41,679 nt of DNA from contig ONFF01000026.1 in the NCBI GenBank assembly GCA_900317055.1, positions 1 to 41,679 on the forward strand. Direction: 5' to 3'. The stretch's first letter is position 1. Each line of letters opens with the position of its first letter. This stretch comes from an uncultured Bacteroidales bacterium. GTDB lineage: Bacteria > Bacteroidota > Bacteroidia > Bacteroidales > F082. A program made the translations under genes and the position numbers. Shown piece after piece: positions 24,232 through 32,893 of this stretch. The notes under the pieces are model-generated. The model made no database searches. It was not told where the DNA came from and was given only the letters and a program-made list of their open reading frames with translations.

Positions 24232-25079
24232 TCAGATCAACATCCTTGTATTTTTCCTATATTCAGCATAGCCTGGCTTGTTTTGGAGCTGGCGCCGCTC
24301 CATCATGGGGATGCTGATAAACAGGAAGAGTGCTGTCATGGCTAAGGGAGCGAGAATCAACCAATCCAAGCCGTACACTGAAGCATACATCGTCCAAACA
24401 CCCCACCACATCGAGATTTCGCCGAGGTAGTTGGGATGACGACCGTATTTCCAAAAACCCACATTGCAATACCGGCCAGGGTGAGCCTCGCGAAAACGAT
24501 GTATTTGGGTATCGGCAACCAGTTGTAAAGTGGCTGCTGAAATGCATATTGCAAAGCCAAGCCAAGTCAACATGTTGGCTGTTTCCGTCGACTCAAACAA
24601 GCCGAATCCAGGAAGCATGGCAGCAAACACCAAAACAGTCGGCATCATGTTCAGGCCGAAGAAATTGATGATTTGGAAAACGAAGGGCGACTGTGTTTCG
24701 CGATAACGGGTGTAGCGCCAATCTTCATGTGCAAGGCCCTTGAAAGTATAGGCCCAATTGCCTGTCAAACGGATGCCCCAATACCACACGGCAATCAGCA
24801 GCAGAACGACTGGAAAGGAAAAGGCCGACTTGTAAAAAGCCCAAACGGTGAACATGACAGGAGGAGCTACGCTCCAATAGGGGTCGTAAACCGATACATT
24901 CTTGTAGAAGAGGCCAAATCCCCACACAACGACCGTAGCCATTACATCGGCCAAAACAAGGCCACCAACTCGTGAAGTCCCTTGTTAAGCATCATGAAAA
25001 CAAAATAACCCAATAAAATGGCTATCAGATAGATAATGCCGATGATAACGATACTAACTATTTTGGTTTGATTCTTCAT
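24232..25079 (-). pseudogene. DUF1295 membrane protein, N-terminally frameshifted
   Basis: From 24954 (TTG) the protein runs 240 residues in one frame: ADVMATVVVWGFGLF, the conserved YDPYWSVAPP, then GFWKYGRHPNYLGE and a C-terminal YAEYRKNTRMLI. This is the DUF1295/steroid 5-alpha-reductase-like family. The expected first helix lies just upstream in another frame (ATG 25079, reading MKNQTKIVSIVIIGIIYLIA to GLHELVALFW) and stops at 24942. One extra G at 24949-24952 would join them into a full protein of about 285 residues. Either a real frameshift or a sequencing error is possible. It starts 7 bp after the GH92 stop. Confidence 0.85.
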
Positions 25080-25086
25080 ATTCCGA

Positions 25087-27318
25087 TCATTTCAAGATAA
25101 ACTCTAACGAGCCACCCGCCATGATTTGTTGGTGGGTAAGAGTGTAATCCTTTATCGGCTTTCCATTCAGCTTCACGCTCTTGACATGGATGCGTTTTGC
25201 AGTCTTGTTGGGTGCTGAAATCACAAAGTCTTTCCCGTTTTCAAGATGCAGGGTGGCTTTAGTGAACAATGGCGTGCCAATGACATACTCTGCTGAACCC
25301 GCATGGAAAGGATAGAAACCGAGACTTGAGAAGATGTACCAAGCCGACATTTGGCCGCAGTCGTCGTTGCCAGCATAACCGCAAGGCGTGGCACGGTAGA
25401 ATTCGCTCCTCACCTGCTCCACCAGCTCCTGTGTGCGCTCAGGCTTGCCTGCAAAATTGTAGAGATAAACGGTGTGATGACTAGGCTCGTTGCCATGTGC
25501 ATACTGGCCTATGAAGCCGCTGGCATTGCCGTTGACTTCGCCGCTAGTGGCAGTGAGGCTGAAGTTCTCGTCGAGTTTCTTCAGGAAGCCTTTCTTGCCG
25601 CCGAAGAGGTCGATTAGGCCTTGCGGATCTTGTGGCACAAACCACATATACTGCCAAGCATTACCTTCCACGAAGCAAGGTTGCTCATACGAAAGTGGAT
25701 CGAAGCCTTCCATCCAATTGCCCATCTCATCTTTGGGACGGAAGAAGCCCGATTCGGGGTCAAAGAGGTTTTTGTAGAACATACTGCGGCGATAAAAACG
25801 CTCATAGTCTTCAGTTTTCCCGAGTTTCTTTGCCACCAACGCCACGCAAGCGTCATCGAAAGCCTGTTCCATGGTGATGCTCACGCTCTCGTCCTGAAGA
25901 GTCTGCGGCAGGTAACCGTATTGCTCCCAAATCTCAAACGGTGAATTGAAGTGGCTCCGCGTGCTACTCTCGACCATGGCTTGATACGTAGCTTCCACAT
26001 CGATGCCTGGAATCTCGGCCATGATAGCATCGGCGAGCACGGGGATGGCGTGGTTGCCAATCATGCAGTAGTTGTCTTGTCCCCAAAGGTCCCAAATGGG
26101 CAAATAGCCGTAGGTCTGGTGATGCAGAACCATATCTCTCACAAACTGCGCAGCAATATCTGGCGCGATGAGTGTGTAGAGTGGATGAGCAGCACGAAAA
26201 GTGTCCCACAGGCTGAAGGTGCTGTGATAGGTTTGTCCCGGAGGCATCTGCTTGATTTCGAAGTTGGTATCCATATAGCGACCAACCACATCACTCATGG
26301 TGTTGGGTTGCATCAGCACATGGTAGAGACCCGTGTAGAAGATGGTCTTCTGCTCATCAGTGCCTTCGATGTCGATGCGGCTGAGTTCTCGCTGCCAAAT
26401 GTCGTGGGCAGCTTTGACATAGCCGTCAAAATCCCAACTTTGGGCTTCGGCCAGCATGTTTTTCCTTGCGCCTTCGTTGTCGACGGGTGAGATGGCTACT
26501 TTGACCATCAACTCTTGACCATCGGCGGGGTCGAAGCTCAATGCTGCTCTCAATGTTCTGCCATTCACCACATCGCTGCTGCCGACATTTAAACCGCCGT
26601 TCATCAGCAGATGCTGGTTGAACGGCCTTGAGAACTCGGCACGGAAATACACTTTGCGCATCTTGGCCCAACCTGTGACAACGCGGTAGCCTTCGATGGT
26701 ATGGTCGTCAACGAGGCGGATTTGCGCCTGAATCACGTCATACATGCGGCGTTTCGAGTAATAAGCCTCGCCACGGAAGGTGCCACGGTCGAGGTCGAGC
26801 ACCACGGTCTGAGGCTGTCCTTGGGGGAAAGTATAGCGATGGATGCCCGTGCGTGTGGTAGCCGAAAGCTCCACATTCACACCGCTCTCCTGCAGCAACA
26901 CCTGATAATATCCTGGACGAGCCGACTCTTTGTCATGGCTGTAGTGCTGCCCAAAGTCGGCAGCTTTCAACTGCTCAGGTGTCACTGCTGTGCACAAAGG
27001 CATGAGACTCACATCGATAAGGTCAGTGCAGCCCGTGCCGCTGAGGTGGGTATGGGTGAAGCCGTAAATGATGTCTTTATTGTAGTCGTAGCCCGAGCAG
27101 GGGTCCCAAGTAACCATCAGTTCGGTCTCAGGACTCAGTTGCACCATGCCTTGTGGCATCGTGGCACCGGGGAAAGTGCTCCCGCTGAGGGCACCAGTCT
27201 CGTCGGTCTGTGTGCCGATGAAGGGATTGACATATTGAGTGTAGTCGTTAACGCTTTGGGCGCTTAGGAAGAGGGGCAGCAAGAAAAAGGCTGCCAAAAT
27301 GGACTTGTTCTTTGACAT
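25087..27318 (-). CDS. GH92 family alpha-1,2-mannosidase, secreted
   Basis: This 743-residue protein is a glycoside hydrolase of family 92, calcium-dependent exo-alpha-mannosidases that trim high-mannose N-glycans. It has a signal peptide (first 20 residues, ending LFLSAQS), then YVNPFIGTQTDETG. The family's C-terminal catalytic region is seen at GNEPSHHTVYLYNFAGKP and GYAGNDDCGQMSAWYIFSSL. Full length for the family. It lies 5 bp after the T9SS protein gene and 7 bp before the DUF1295 gene, forming one minus-strand operon. The product is probably exported to the periplasm or cell surface. Confidence 0.95.
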   Translation of the reverse strand: MSKNKSILAAFFLLPLFLSAQSVNDYTQYVNPFIGTQTDETGALSGSTFPGATMPQGMVQLSPETELMVTWDPCSGYDYNKDIIYGFTHTHLSGTGCTDLIDVSLMPLCTAVTPEQLKAADFGQHYSHDKESARPGYYQVLLQESGVNVELSATTRTGIHRYTFPQGQPQTVVLDLDRGTFRGEAYYSKRRMYDVIQAQIRLVDDHTIEGYRVVTGWAKMRKVYFRAEFSRPFNQHLLMNGGLNVGSSDVVNGRTLRAALSFDPADGQELMVKVAISPVDNEGARKNMLAEAQSWDFDGYVKAAHDIWQRELSRIDIEGTDEQKTIFYTGLYHVLMQPNTMSDVVGRYMDTNFEIKQMPPGQTYHSTFSLWDTFRAAHPLYTLIAPDIAAQFVRDMVLHHQTYGYLPIWDLWGQDNYCMIGNHAIPVLADAIMAEIPGIDVEATYQAMVESSTRSHFNSPFEIWEQYGYLPQTLQDESVSITMEQAFDDACVALVAKKLGKTEDYERFYRRSMFYKNLFDPESGFFRPKDEMGNWMEGFDPLSYEQPCFVEGNAWQYMWFVPQDPQGLIDLFGGKKGFLKKLDENFSLTATSGEVNGNASGFIGQYAHGNEPSHHTVYLYNFAGKPERTQELVEQVRSEFYRATPCGYAGNDDCGQMSAWYIFSSLGFYPFHAGSAEYVIGTPLFTKATLHLENGKDFVISAPNKTAKRIHVKSVKLNGKPIKDYTLTHQQIMAGGSLEFILK

Positions 27319-27323
27319 GTTTG

Positions 27324-28835
27324 TTATTCTTTCACCAACTTAATCGTGCTCGTGCCGACTTCACTTGAAATACGTGCCACATAAACGCCTTTTGCACAGC
27401 TACTGAGGTCCACCTCAGCATGGCCTTCATGCATGATAGCAGAGGCGACCTTCCTGCCAAACAAATCCATGATTGTGACTTCGCCATCGGCACTGTTGGA
27501 TGCAATCGTAACACCACCCGAAGTAGGATTGGGGCTGACACTCACGGCAAGGGAAGAGGTCTCTTCAATACCATCGTCGATATAATTGCCTACCCTTACA
27601 TCGTCAACATACACGCCATCGGCATCGTTGGACTTTGCCCTGAAGGCGATATAATAAGTGCCCGATGCAGAGGGTAATACATACGATTCTTCCACCCAGT
27701 CCTCATAAGCATCGGTATAGTTATCGAGCAGATGCCAGGAATCATCAGAAGAGGTAGCATAGTAAACGGAGAGTTCATCCACTTGAGGTCCCAGACTACG
27801 CTGACGGTGCTTGAAGGTCAGGATGGGTTCGGTGACAGCAGTAATGTCCAATGGCGCAGAAATAAGCCAAGCCACATCGCCAAGCCAGATAAAGAAAGCC
27901 GTGTTGTTGAGGATAAGATAACCTGGGTCGACCACCCATTCATCCTCGCCTGCTTCGATTTGGTTTTGCCAGCACACAAACTCTTCCGAGGCCTCAAAAT
28001 CGTCAAAATAAGGCTCGTCGTCAGTGACTACAATCACATCGCACATGGTCTTGAATGTCGTAGGTTGCGACCACTCCGACTCCAGACCACCGCCACACTT
28101 GGCCTTCACACGGAAATTATATTCCGTGTTTGGCTCCAACTGCTCCATAAGATATGGTTGCGAAGTCACTGTTGTTTGGTGCCCATTCAGATCAATTGTC
28201 CAGCTTTCCTCACCACCCGTCGTCGACCATCCAAGAAGGGCTGAATTCGTTGTGATTTCATTGGCACTCAAACCCGCAGGACGAGCACAGCCTCCAGCTG
28301 AGACTATCTCGATATCATCGACAAAAATGTAATAGCCACCGTTGCAGTGACCCAAGAACGACACCTGGAAAGTGGCACTCAGGTCGTCCAATGTAAATGA
28401 GGCATCGAAAGTATTCGACCAGTCGCTGATGCTATAAGTGGCAAGTTGGTGCCAACTATCGGAAGGCGAAGTACGATAACTCACCGTGAGCTCATCATAG
28501 GGAGGATAGAGAGCCATCATCGCGTAGGCAAAGCTGAATGTAGCACTGTTGCTACCCGTCAAATCAAAAGTAGGCGACACCAATCGAGCCTCTTGATCCG
28601 CACTGGCATTTTGGAAGGCCACCACATTGGAACCCGTACCTTGCATCACTGCCCATGTGGCAGAACTCGTCGTCTCTACCGTCCAGCACTCCATCTCGCC
28701 TGAATCAAAGCCCTCGGAATAGGACTGTCCTGGAGCAATGGGAATGGTGCATTGTGCAACCGTAGTAGCGGCATTAATGAAGAGAGCCATTAGAGTGGCA
28801 AATAGTGCTTTTGAGAAGTAGTGTTTGTTTTTCAT
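27324..28835 (-). CDS. Secreted protein with T9SS sorting domain and two jelly-roll modules
   Basis: This 503-residue protein has a signal peptide (MKNKHYFSKALFATLMALFI). A first adhesin/MAM-like beta-sandwich carries the FVDDIEIVSAGG motif, followed by a fibronectin III-like segment (ANEITTNSALLGWS ... SEWSQPTTF). A second beta-sandwich ends in GVYVDDVRVGN. The C-terminal 80 residues are a type IX secretion sorting domain, SVSPNPTSGGVTI to GVYVARISSEVG. Such proteins are carried to the cell surface and the sorting domain is then cleaved. Its ligand is unknown. It leads the operon with GH92, so a role in binding host glycans is an inference. Confidence 0.88.
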   Translation of the reverse strand: MKNKHYFSKALFATLMALFINAATTVAQCTIPIAPGQSYSEGFDSGEMECWTVETTSSATWAVMQGTGSNVVAFQNASADQEARLVSPTFDLTGSNSATFSFAYAMMALYPPYDELTVSYRTSPSDSWHQLATYSISDWSNTFDASFTLDDLSATFQVSFLGHCNGGYYIFVDDIEIVSAGGCARPAGLSANEITTNSALLGWSTTGGEESWTIDLNGHQTTVTSQPYLMEQLEPNTEYNFRVKAKCGGGLESEWSQPTTFKTMCDVIVVTDDEPYFDDFEASEEFVCWQNQIEAGEDEWVVDPGYLILNNTAFFIWLGDVAWLISAPLDITAVTEPILTFKHRQRSLGPQVDELSVYYATSSDDSWHLLDNYTDAYEDWVEESYVLPSASGTYYIAFRAKSNDADGVYVDDVRVGNYIDDGIEETSSLAVSVSPNPTSGGVTIASNSADGEVTIMDLFGRKVASAIMHEGHAEVDLSSCAKGVYVARISSEVGTSTIKLVKE

Positions 28836-28870
28836 AGTGCTTTTATTTTGATATTGAATGATTTACGAGG

Positions 28871-28878
28871 CAAAGATA
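28871..28878 (-). promoter_or_regulatory. -7 box TATCTTTG for the T9SS/GH92 operon
   Basis: The minus strand reads TATCTTTG, about 35 bp before the ATG at 28835. No ideal -33 TTTG was found. Confidence 0.5.
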
Positions 28879-28940
28879 TGTATTTATGTTGAACCGTTGA
28901 ATGCTTAATTGTTGAATTGAGCTATTAACTATCAGTCATC

Positions 28941-28987
28941 AGCTATCAGCCCCGTATGACCAAGCTGAAAGCTGACGGCTGATAGCT
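28941..28987 (-). repeat. Inverted repeat after the EFR1 stop
   Basis: AGCTATCAGCC (28941-28951) and GGCTGATAGCT (28977-28987) form perfect 11-bp arms with a 25-base loop. The arm starts 2 bp after the EFR1 stop (minus strand), so it may end that transcript. The wider 28900-28987 stretch is a simple repeat rich in TATCAG/CTATCAG. Confidence 0.6.
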
Positions 28988-28989
28988 TA

Positions 28990-29775
28990 TTATCTTCTCC
29001 CAAAATAATACTGTCCCTTCCCCACCGTCGCCTTGCCATATTGGATGGCGTTCACGGGACAATGGTGGTAACAACTCATGCACATGGTGCAGTTGCCGTT
29101 CCATTTCGGGTGACCATCTTCAAGGGTGATGTTCTTCAACGGACAAGCTTCGACGCATTTGCCACAGTGGATGCAGGCATCAGTGGAATGGTATGGCTTA
29201 TCGCTAGTAGCAAGTCGACTGAAACCAGGATGAATCATATATGTCTTCATCCATGCTGCACCACCTTTAACCATCTCCGAGAAATGCTCCTTGTTGGCAA
29301 GTCTTGGAATATTGCGCTTCAACTTGGCATCAGCGTTAGCATGTTTCCGTTTGACATTCTCCTCTGTGTCAAGCTTGAAGCCTGGCAGACCGATGAAAGT
29401 CTCTGGCATCTGCACGCTGAAGCAGGCCGACAGCGACCAGCCTTTTCGAGCCAAAGCTTTGCGCATCACCTTCTCGGCAAGACCGCTTTCATCACCGCAG
29501 GTGCAGGCAAAATAAATATAAGGCTTCAAGGTCGGCCCTTCGACAGGCTCAGGGACCTTAACTGTCAATTTCTTCACGAAATCAATCACCAATTTCGGAG
29601 GTCCCCAAGCATAGATGGGAAACACGAAGCCGAGCCTTTCGCCTTCGGCCAATTCGTATTCGTAACGACCTTCGCGAGCCGCTTCAGGAATAAAGATTAA
29701 TGAGTCGTTGAGTCCTGTGGCGATAGTTTCCGCCACATGTTTGCTGTTGCCACAGCCAGAAAAATAAAAGATCAT
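28990..29775 (-). CDS. EFR1 family flavodoxin/ferredoxin protein
   Basis: This 261-residue protein combines an N-terminal flavodoxin-like fold (MIFYFSGCGNSKHVAETIA, then GFVFPIYAWGPPK) with a C-terminal two-cluster ferredoxin (CIHCGKCVEACPLKN and CTMCMSCYHHCPVNA), giving two 4Fe-4S sites. EFR1 proteins are presumed electron-transfer enzymes. The segment VPEPVEGP near residue 75 is encoded by a dispersed repeat (29536-29558), as in other Bacteroidales genes. It lies 15 bp after the antitoxin gene of higBA and may be read from the same transcript. Confidence 0.92.
   Translation of the reverse strand: MIFYFSGCGNSKHVAETIATGLNDSLIFIPEAAREGRYEYELAEGERLGFVFPIYAWGPPKLVIDFVKKLTVKVPEPVEGPTLKPYIYFACTCGDESGLAEKVMRKALARKGWSLSACFSVQMPETFIGLPGFKLDTEENVKRKHANADAKLKRNIPRLANKEHFSEMVKGGAAWMKTYMIHPGFSRLATSDKPYHSTDACIHCGKCVEACPLKNITLEDGHPKWNGNCTMCMSCYHHCPVNAIQYGKATVGKGQYYFGRR
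29536..29558. repeat. Dispersed repeat in EFR1 gene
   Basis: This element begins CCCTTCGACAGGCTCAGGG and encodes VPEPVEGP on the minus strand. A related copy lies in the HAD gene (18902-18924), read from the other strand. It inserts in frame in both genes. Confidence 0.78.
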
Positions 29776-29790
29776 AATGCTTAGTTTTTA

Positions 29791-30174
29791 TTAGAACATA
29801 CAAGCCCAGCCAAACTTTCTGGAGATTTCTCGTAATAAATTCAAGTCACCTACTGGGATAGTAATTGAAACAGTTTCTTTTTGTTTATTACGCTCCTCAA
29901 TATTTGCTGAATCGATATCATATTGCGTTTGCAAGTTCATCCAAATCTCAGCAGGAATACCCATAGCCTTTTCCAATGCCATGGCTACGGAAAGCGAAAT
30001 CGAACGTTTTCCATTGATAGTTTCACTAAGGACAGAAGGTTTAATACCAGTCAATTCCGATAGTTGTTTCTGGGTCATGTTTCGCTCTTTTAGTTCATCC
30101 TTAATCATTTCTCCTGGATGAGTCGCGACAAAAGGGGTTATTTTATTATTATTCATAATGCTTTGAAATTTCAA
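29791..30174 (-). CDS. higA: HigA-type antitoxin, XRE family
   Basis: This 127-residue protein has a helix-turn-helix fold: ATHPGEMIKDELKERNMTQK, then QLSELTGIKPSVLSETINGK and a following acidic tail. It matches HigA-type antidotes, which bind their toxin and repress the operon. The ATG at 30174 overlaps the toxin gene; an alternative start at 30156 (MNNNKITPF) also fits. Toxin-first order is typical of higBA. Confidence 0.88.
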   Translation of the reverse strand: MKFQSIMNNNKITPFVATHPGEMIKDELKERNMTQKQLSELTGIKPSVLSETINGKRSISLSVAMALEKAMGIPAEIWMNLQTQYDIDSANIEERNKQKETVSITIPVGDLNLLREISRKFGWACMF

Positions 30175-30466
30175 TTATTAATGCGTTTACAACAATTCCA
30201 TTTCCATCAGGTGAACTCTCAAAATGCAATCTATATTGGGTATTTATCCACACCGCTTCCACTCCCTTCAAGTCTCCTTTCTTTTTCTCATAATGCAGCG
30301 ACTTAATTAAATATAAATCTTCAACATGTGTCGCGGCTTTAATATAATTCACCGTTTTGATGTATTGTTTCACTACATCTAAAGGCAACTTCTTGTATTT
30401 TCGTTCTTTAGTTGAACCTGTCGTGTAAAGTTCTTCTAATGCATTATCGTCAAATGAAATGTTCAT
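30149..30466 (-). CDS. higB: HigB/RelE-type toxin
   Basis: This 105-residue protein belongs to the RelE/ParE superfamily of ribosome-dependent RNases. The core is seen in LYLIKSLHYEKKKGDLKG and VEAVWINTQYRLHFE. It is encoded first and overlaps the antitoxin gene. A -7 box TATTTTTG (minus, 30486-30493) lies about 20 bp before its start, next to a pair of TTTGCGAAT repeats, a likely antitoxin operator. Confidence 0.85.
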   Translation of the reverse strand: MNISFDDNALEELYTTGSTKERKYKKLPLDVVKQYIKTVNYIKAATHVEDLYLIKSLHYEKKKGDLKGVEAVWINTQYRLHFESSPDGNGIVVNALIIEISKHYE

Positions 30467-30485
30467 TTATTCCAATATTACACGG

Positions 30486-30493
30486 CAAAAATA
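30486..30493 (-). promoter_or_regulatory. -7 box TATTTTTG for higBA
   Basis: The minus strand reads TATTTTTG about 20 bp upstream of the higB ATG. A TTTG-like -33 lies about 22 bp further upstream. Confidence 0.55.
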
Positions 30494-30500
30494 AAACTAT

Positions 30501-30528
30501 TTTGCGAATAATTATCAAATTTGCGAAT
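30501..30528. promoter_or_regulatory. Two TTTGCGAAT repeats, candidate HigA operator
   Basis: TTTGCGAAT occurs at 30501 and 30520, 19 bp apart. Both copies sit in the core of the higBA promoter and upstream of the divergent MATE gene, so a repressor here could affect both. Confidence 0.55.
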
Positions 30529-30553
30529 TTTTTCTTTGTATAAAGTATTATTG

Positions 30554-30561
30554 TACTTTTG
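30554..30561 (+). promoter_or_regulatory. -7 box TACTTTTG for the MATE gene
   Basis: TACTTTTG matches TAnnTTTG and lies 23 bp upstream of the ATG at 30585. A TTTG at 30535-30538 gives a spacer shorter than usual. Confidence 0.5.
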
Positions 30562-30584
30562 CATTCTCAAAAACAAAAACCCAA

Positions 30585-31898
30585 ATGCCCAAAGACTCGC
30601 TCAACCGTTCCATACTGCGTTTAGCCATCCCCAACATCATCAGCAACATCACCGTGCCGTTGCTGGGCTTCGTGGATATGATGCTGATGGGACATCAGGA
30701 TTCGGTGGCCTACATCGGGGCCATCGGCTTGGGTGGCGCCATCTTCAGCGTGATGTACTCCATCTTCAGTTTCATGCGGGCTGGCACCACGGGCTTCACA
30801 GCACAGGCCTACGGTGCCAACGACCGCGCCGAAATTGCCTATTCGCTTTATCGCTCACTCTGCATTGCGCTGATTGCCACCGTTTTGGTGCTTTCATTGC
30901 AAAGTCCCGTGGAATGGCTCAGCATGAAGTTGCTTAACGGCAGTGAGGAAGTCTTGGCTTATACTTCAACATATTTCCGCGTGCGCATCTGGGCAGCGCC
31001 AGCGGTGCTTTGCCTCTATGCCTTCAACGGGTGGTATATCGGCATGCAAAACACCACCATCCCCATGATCATCGCCATCCTTACAAATGTGGTGAACATT
31101 GTTTTGAGCGTTATCTTCGTCAATGCACTGGGCATGGGGGTCACGGGCGTGGCCTTGGGCACTGTCATCGCACAATATTGTGGCCTACTAACCGCCATCA
31201 TCTTTCTCTTTGCCAAATTCCGATATCACCTCATCCCCATCCGGAGGGTTATACTACTGCAAGCCGACAAACTGAAGCGTTTCTTCAAGGTGAATGCCGA
31301 CTTCATGATTCGCAGCATCCTGCTCGTGCTAAGCATCGCCTTCTTCAATAACCAATCGGCAAAGCTCGGCGACGACATGCTGGCTGTCAATATGATCTTG
31401 ATGCAGTTCTTCTACATCTTCTCCTACTTCACCGATGGCTTTGCCTATGCAGGCGAGGCCTTGGTAGGCCGTTTCACGGGTGCACATGACCCGAAACAGC
31501 TCCGCCAGACCGTCAGGTTGCTTTTCCTTTGGGGGTTCCTCATTGCCTTACCCTTCACTGTACTCTATGCCCTTTTCCCCGATTGGTTCATCCGTCTCGT
31601 CAGCGACCAACCCAGTATCATCCCGATGGCTCAACCTTACCACATCTATTTGGCCGCCATCCCGCTCATCACCTTTACCGCCTTCCTTTGGGATGGTGTC
31701 TACATAGGTGCCACGGCGGCGCGTGCCATCCGCAACACCATGCTCATCTCGGCCGTCGGCGTGTTCCTGCCCGCCACCTTATTATTAATGCCCCGTTTTG
31801 GCAACCACGGTCTTTGGATTGCATTCTTGCTCTTCATGGTGGCGCGCGGCCTTTCCATGACTTTGATGGCGAAAAAGGCAGTGTTTGAAACGAAATAA
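30585..31898 (+). CDS. MATE family efflux transporter
   Basis: This 437-residue inner-membrane protein has about 12 helices and the MATE signature: LAIPNIISNITVPLLGFVDM at the start, then GTTGFTAQAYGANDRAE, VTGVALGTVIAQY and ALVGRFTGAHDPKQL. MATE proteins export cationic drugs or metabolites using sodium or proton gradients. It is of the DinF-like branch by general appearance. A -7 box precedes it. It runs divergently from higBA and is followed by DUF2461, which has its own box. Confidence 0.93.
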   Translation: MPKDSLNRSILRLAIPNIISNITVPLLGFVDMMLMGHQDSVAYIGAIGLGGAIFSVMYSIFSFMRAGTTGFTAQAYGANDRAEIAYSLYRSLCIALIATVLVLSLQSPVEWLSMKLLNGSEEVLAYTSTYFRVRIWAAPAVLCLYAFNGWYIGMQNTTIPMIIAILTNVVNIVLSVIFVNALGMGVTGVALGTVIAQYCGLLTAIIFLFAKFRYHLIPIRRVILLQADKLKRFFKVNADFMIRSILLVLSIAFFNNQSAKLGDDMLAVNMILMQFFYIFSYFTDGFAYAGEALVGRFTGAHDPKQLRQTVRLLFLWGFLIALPFTVLYALFPDWFIRLVSDQPSIIPMAQPYHIYLAAIPLITFTAFLWDGVYIGATAARAIRNTMLISAVGVFLPATLLLMPRFGNHGLWIAFLLFMVARGLSMTLMAKKAVFETK

Positions 31899-31903
31899 AT
31901 CCC

Positions 31904-31911
31904 TACCTTTG
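31904..31911 (+). promoter_or_regulatory. -7 box TACCTTTG for the DUF2461 gene
   Basis: TACCTTTG matches TAnnTTTG. It lies 15 bp before the ATG at 31927, and downstream of an earlier in-frame ATG at 31885, so the later start is preferred. Confidence 0.5.
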
Positions 31912-31926
31912 CCAAAATTTTCACCC

Positions 31927-32592
31927 ATGGAAGAAATCCTCACTTTCCTCGACGACGTCCTTCACAACAACAACCGCCCTTGGTTTCAGGAGCACAAGAA
32001 ACAATACCAAACGGCGCAGGCCAACTTCAATGCCTTGGCCGAGCAAATCATTGCCGGCGTACAGAAATTCGACGACAACTGCAAAGGCTTGACCCTGAAG
32101 GACTGCACTTATCGTTTCTACCGCGACACGCGCTTCTCGCCCGACAAGCGGCCTTACAAGACCCATTTCGGCGTGTTCGTCTGTCCCGAAGGCAAGAAAT
32201 CGATGCTGAGTGGCTACTACTTCCATTTGGAAGCCAAAGAGTCGGAATACCTCGGCCACAACATGCTCTGCACGGGGATGTACATGCCCGACACGGCCAT
32301 GCTGAAGACCATCCGCGATGAGATCCTTTTCAACGGCGAGCCTTTAGTTGATGCCATCGCCAAAGCCAAAGGCTTCGACCTCGACACCAGCCACGCCATG
32401 AAGCGCGTGCCCAACGGCTATCCCAAAGACCATCCTCAAGCCGAGCTCTTCAAGCAACGCGACTGGCTCATGGTCCAAGATCTCCCTGACACATGTCTTT
32501 CCAACCCGCATCTTGTGGACTGGGTGGTATCGGAATTCGAGAAGACCAAGGACTTCTGCCAATGGCTGAATAGGACGGTGAGAGGGGAATGA
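31927..32592 (+). CDS. DUF2461 domain-containing protein
   Basis: This 221-residue protein belongs to DUF2461, a conserved family of unknown function. Its motifs are NRPWFQEHKKQYQ, the RFYRDTRFSPDKRPYKTHFG stretch, GYYFHLEAKES and ERDWLMVQDLPD-like text near residue 180. No catalytic residues are known for the family. The ATG at 31927 was chosen because a promoter box lies 15 bp upstream of it and downstream of an earlier ATG that overlaps the MATE gene. Confidence 0.9.
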   Translation: MEEILTFLDDVLHNNNRPWFQEHKKQYQTAQANFNALAEQIIAGVQKFDDNCKGLTLKDCTYRFYRDTRFSPDKRPYKTHFGVFVCPEGKKSMLSGYYFHLEAKESEYLGHNMLCTGMYMPDTAMLKTIRDEILFNGEPLVDAIAKAKGFDLDTSHAMKRVPNGYPKDHPQAELFKQRDWLMVQDLPDTCLSNPHLVDWVVSEFEKTKDFCQWLNRTVRGE

Positions 32593-32893
32593 CATGGTAG
32601 AGGCGCGCCATGGCACTGCCATCAAAAAGTAGACACAGAAAATAATAGGAAACCTATACCTAATAATACACTATGCCCAACTCTCCCCATACGCCTCAAG
32701 CCTTAAAGGCGCAGGCATTGATGTCACATACGCTTTGGTCTATTATCCTGTTCTTGGGGTGATTCATGAGTTGATAAAGAAACCTTGGTCTAAAACACCT
32801 CTTTTATATATTTCTAAATTGTTTTCTCTATCTTTGCCCCCAGCTTTTGATTGAACCACTGTAGGTGGCTTTTAACCTGTCGAGATACTGTAT
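32593..32893 (+). other. Intergenic region upstream of the second island
   Basis: This region holds an ATGGCA-C-TGCCAT palindrome (32610-32622) and the -7 box at 32829. A frame without a start codon (32633-32854) contains LKGAGIDVTYALVYYPVLGV and may be a gene remnant; the family was not recognised. No complete gene is seen. Confidence 0.4.
32829..32836 (+). promoter_or_regulatory. -7 box TATCTTTG for the helicase operon
   Basis: TATCTTTG matches TAnnTTTG, 57 bp before the helicase ATG at 32894. Confidence 0.5.

Noticed and set aside
26701-27267. Plus-strand frame of 188 residues
   Set aside because: It is antisense to GH92 and has no recognised domain.
28900-28987. CRISPR-like repeats
   Set aside because: The repeat is simple sequence with no uniform repeat and spacer units. 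No CRISPR array or cas gene was seen.
31885-31926. Earlier start for DUF2461
   Set aside because: A -7 box lies between it and the next ATG, and the family begins at the later position.
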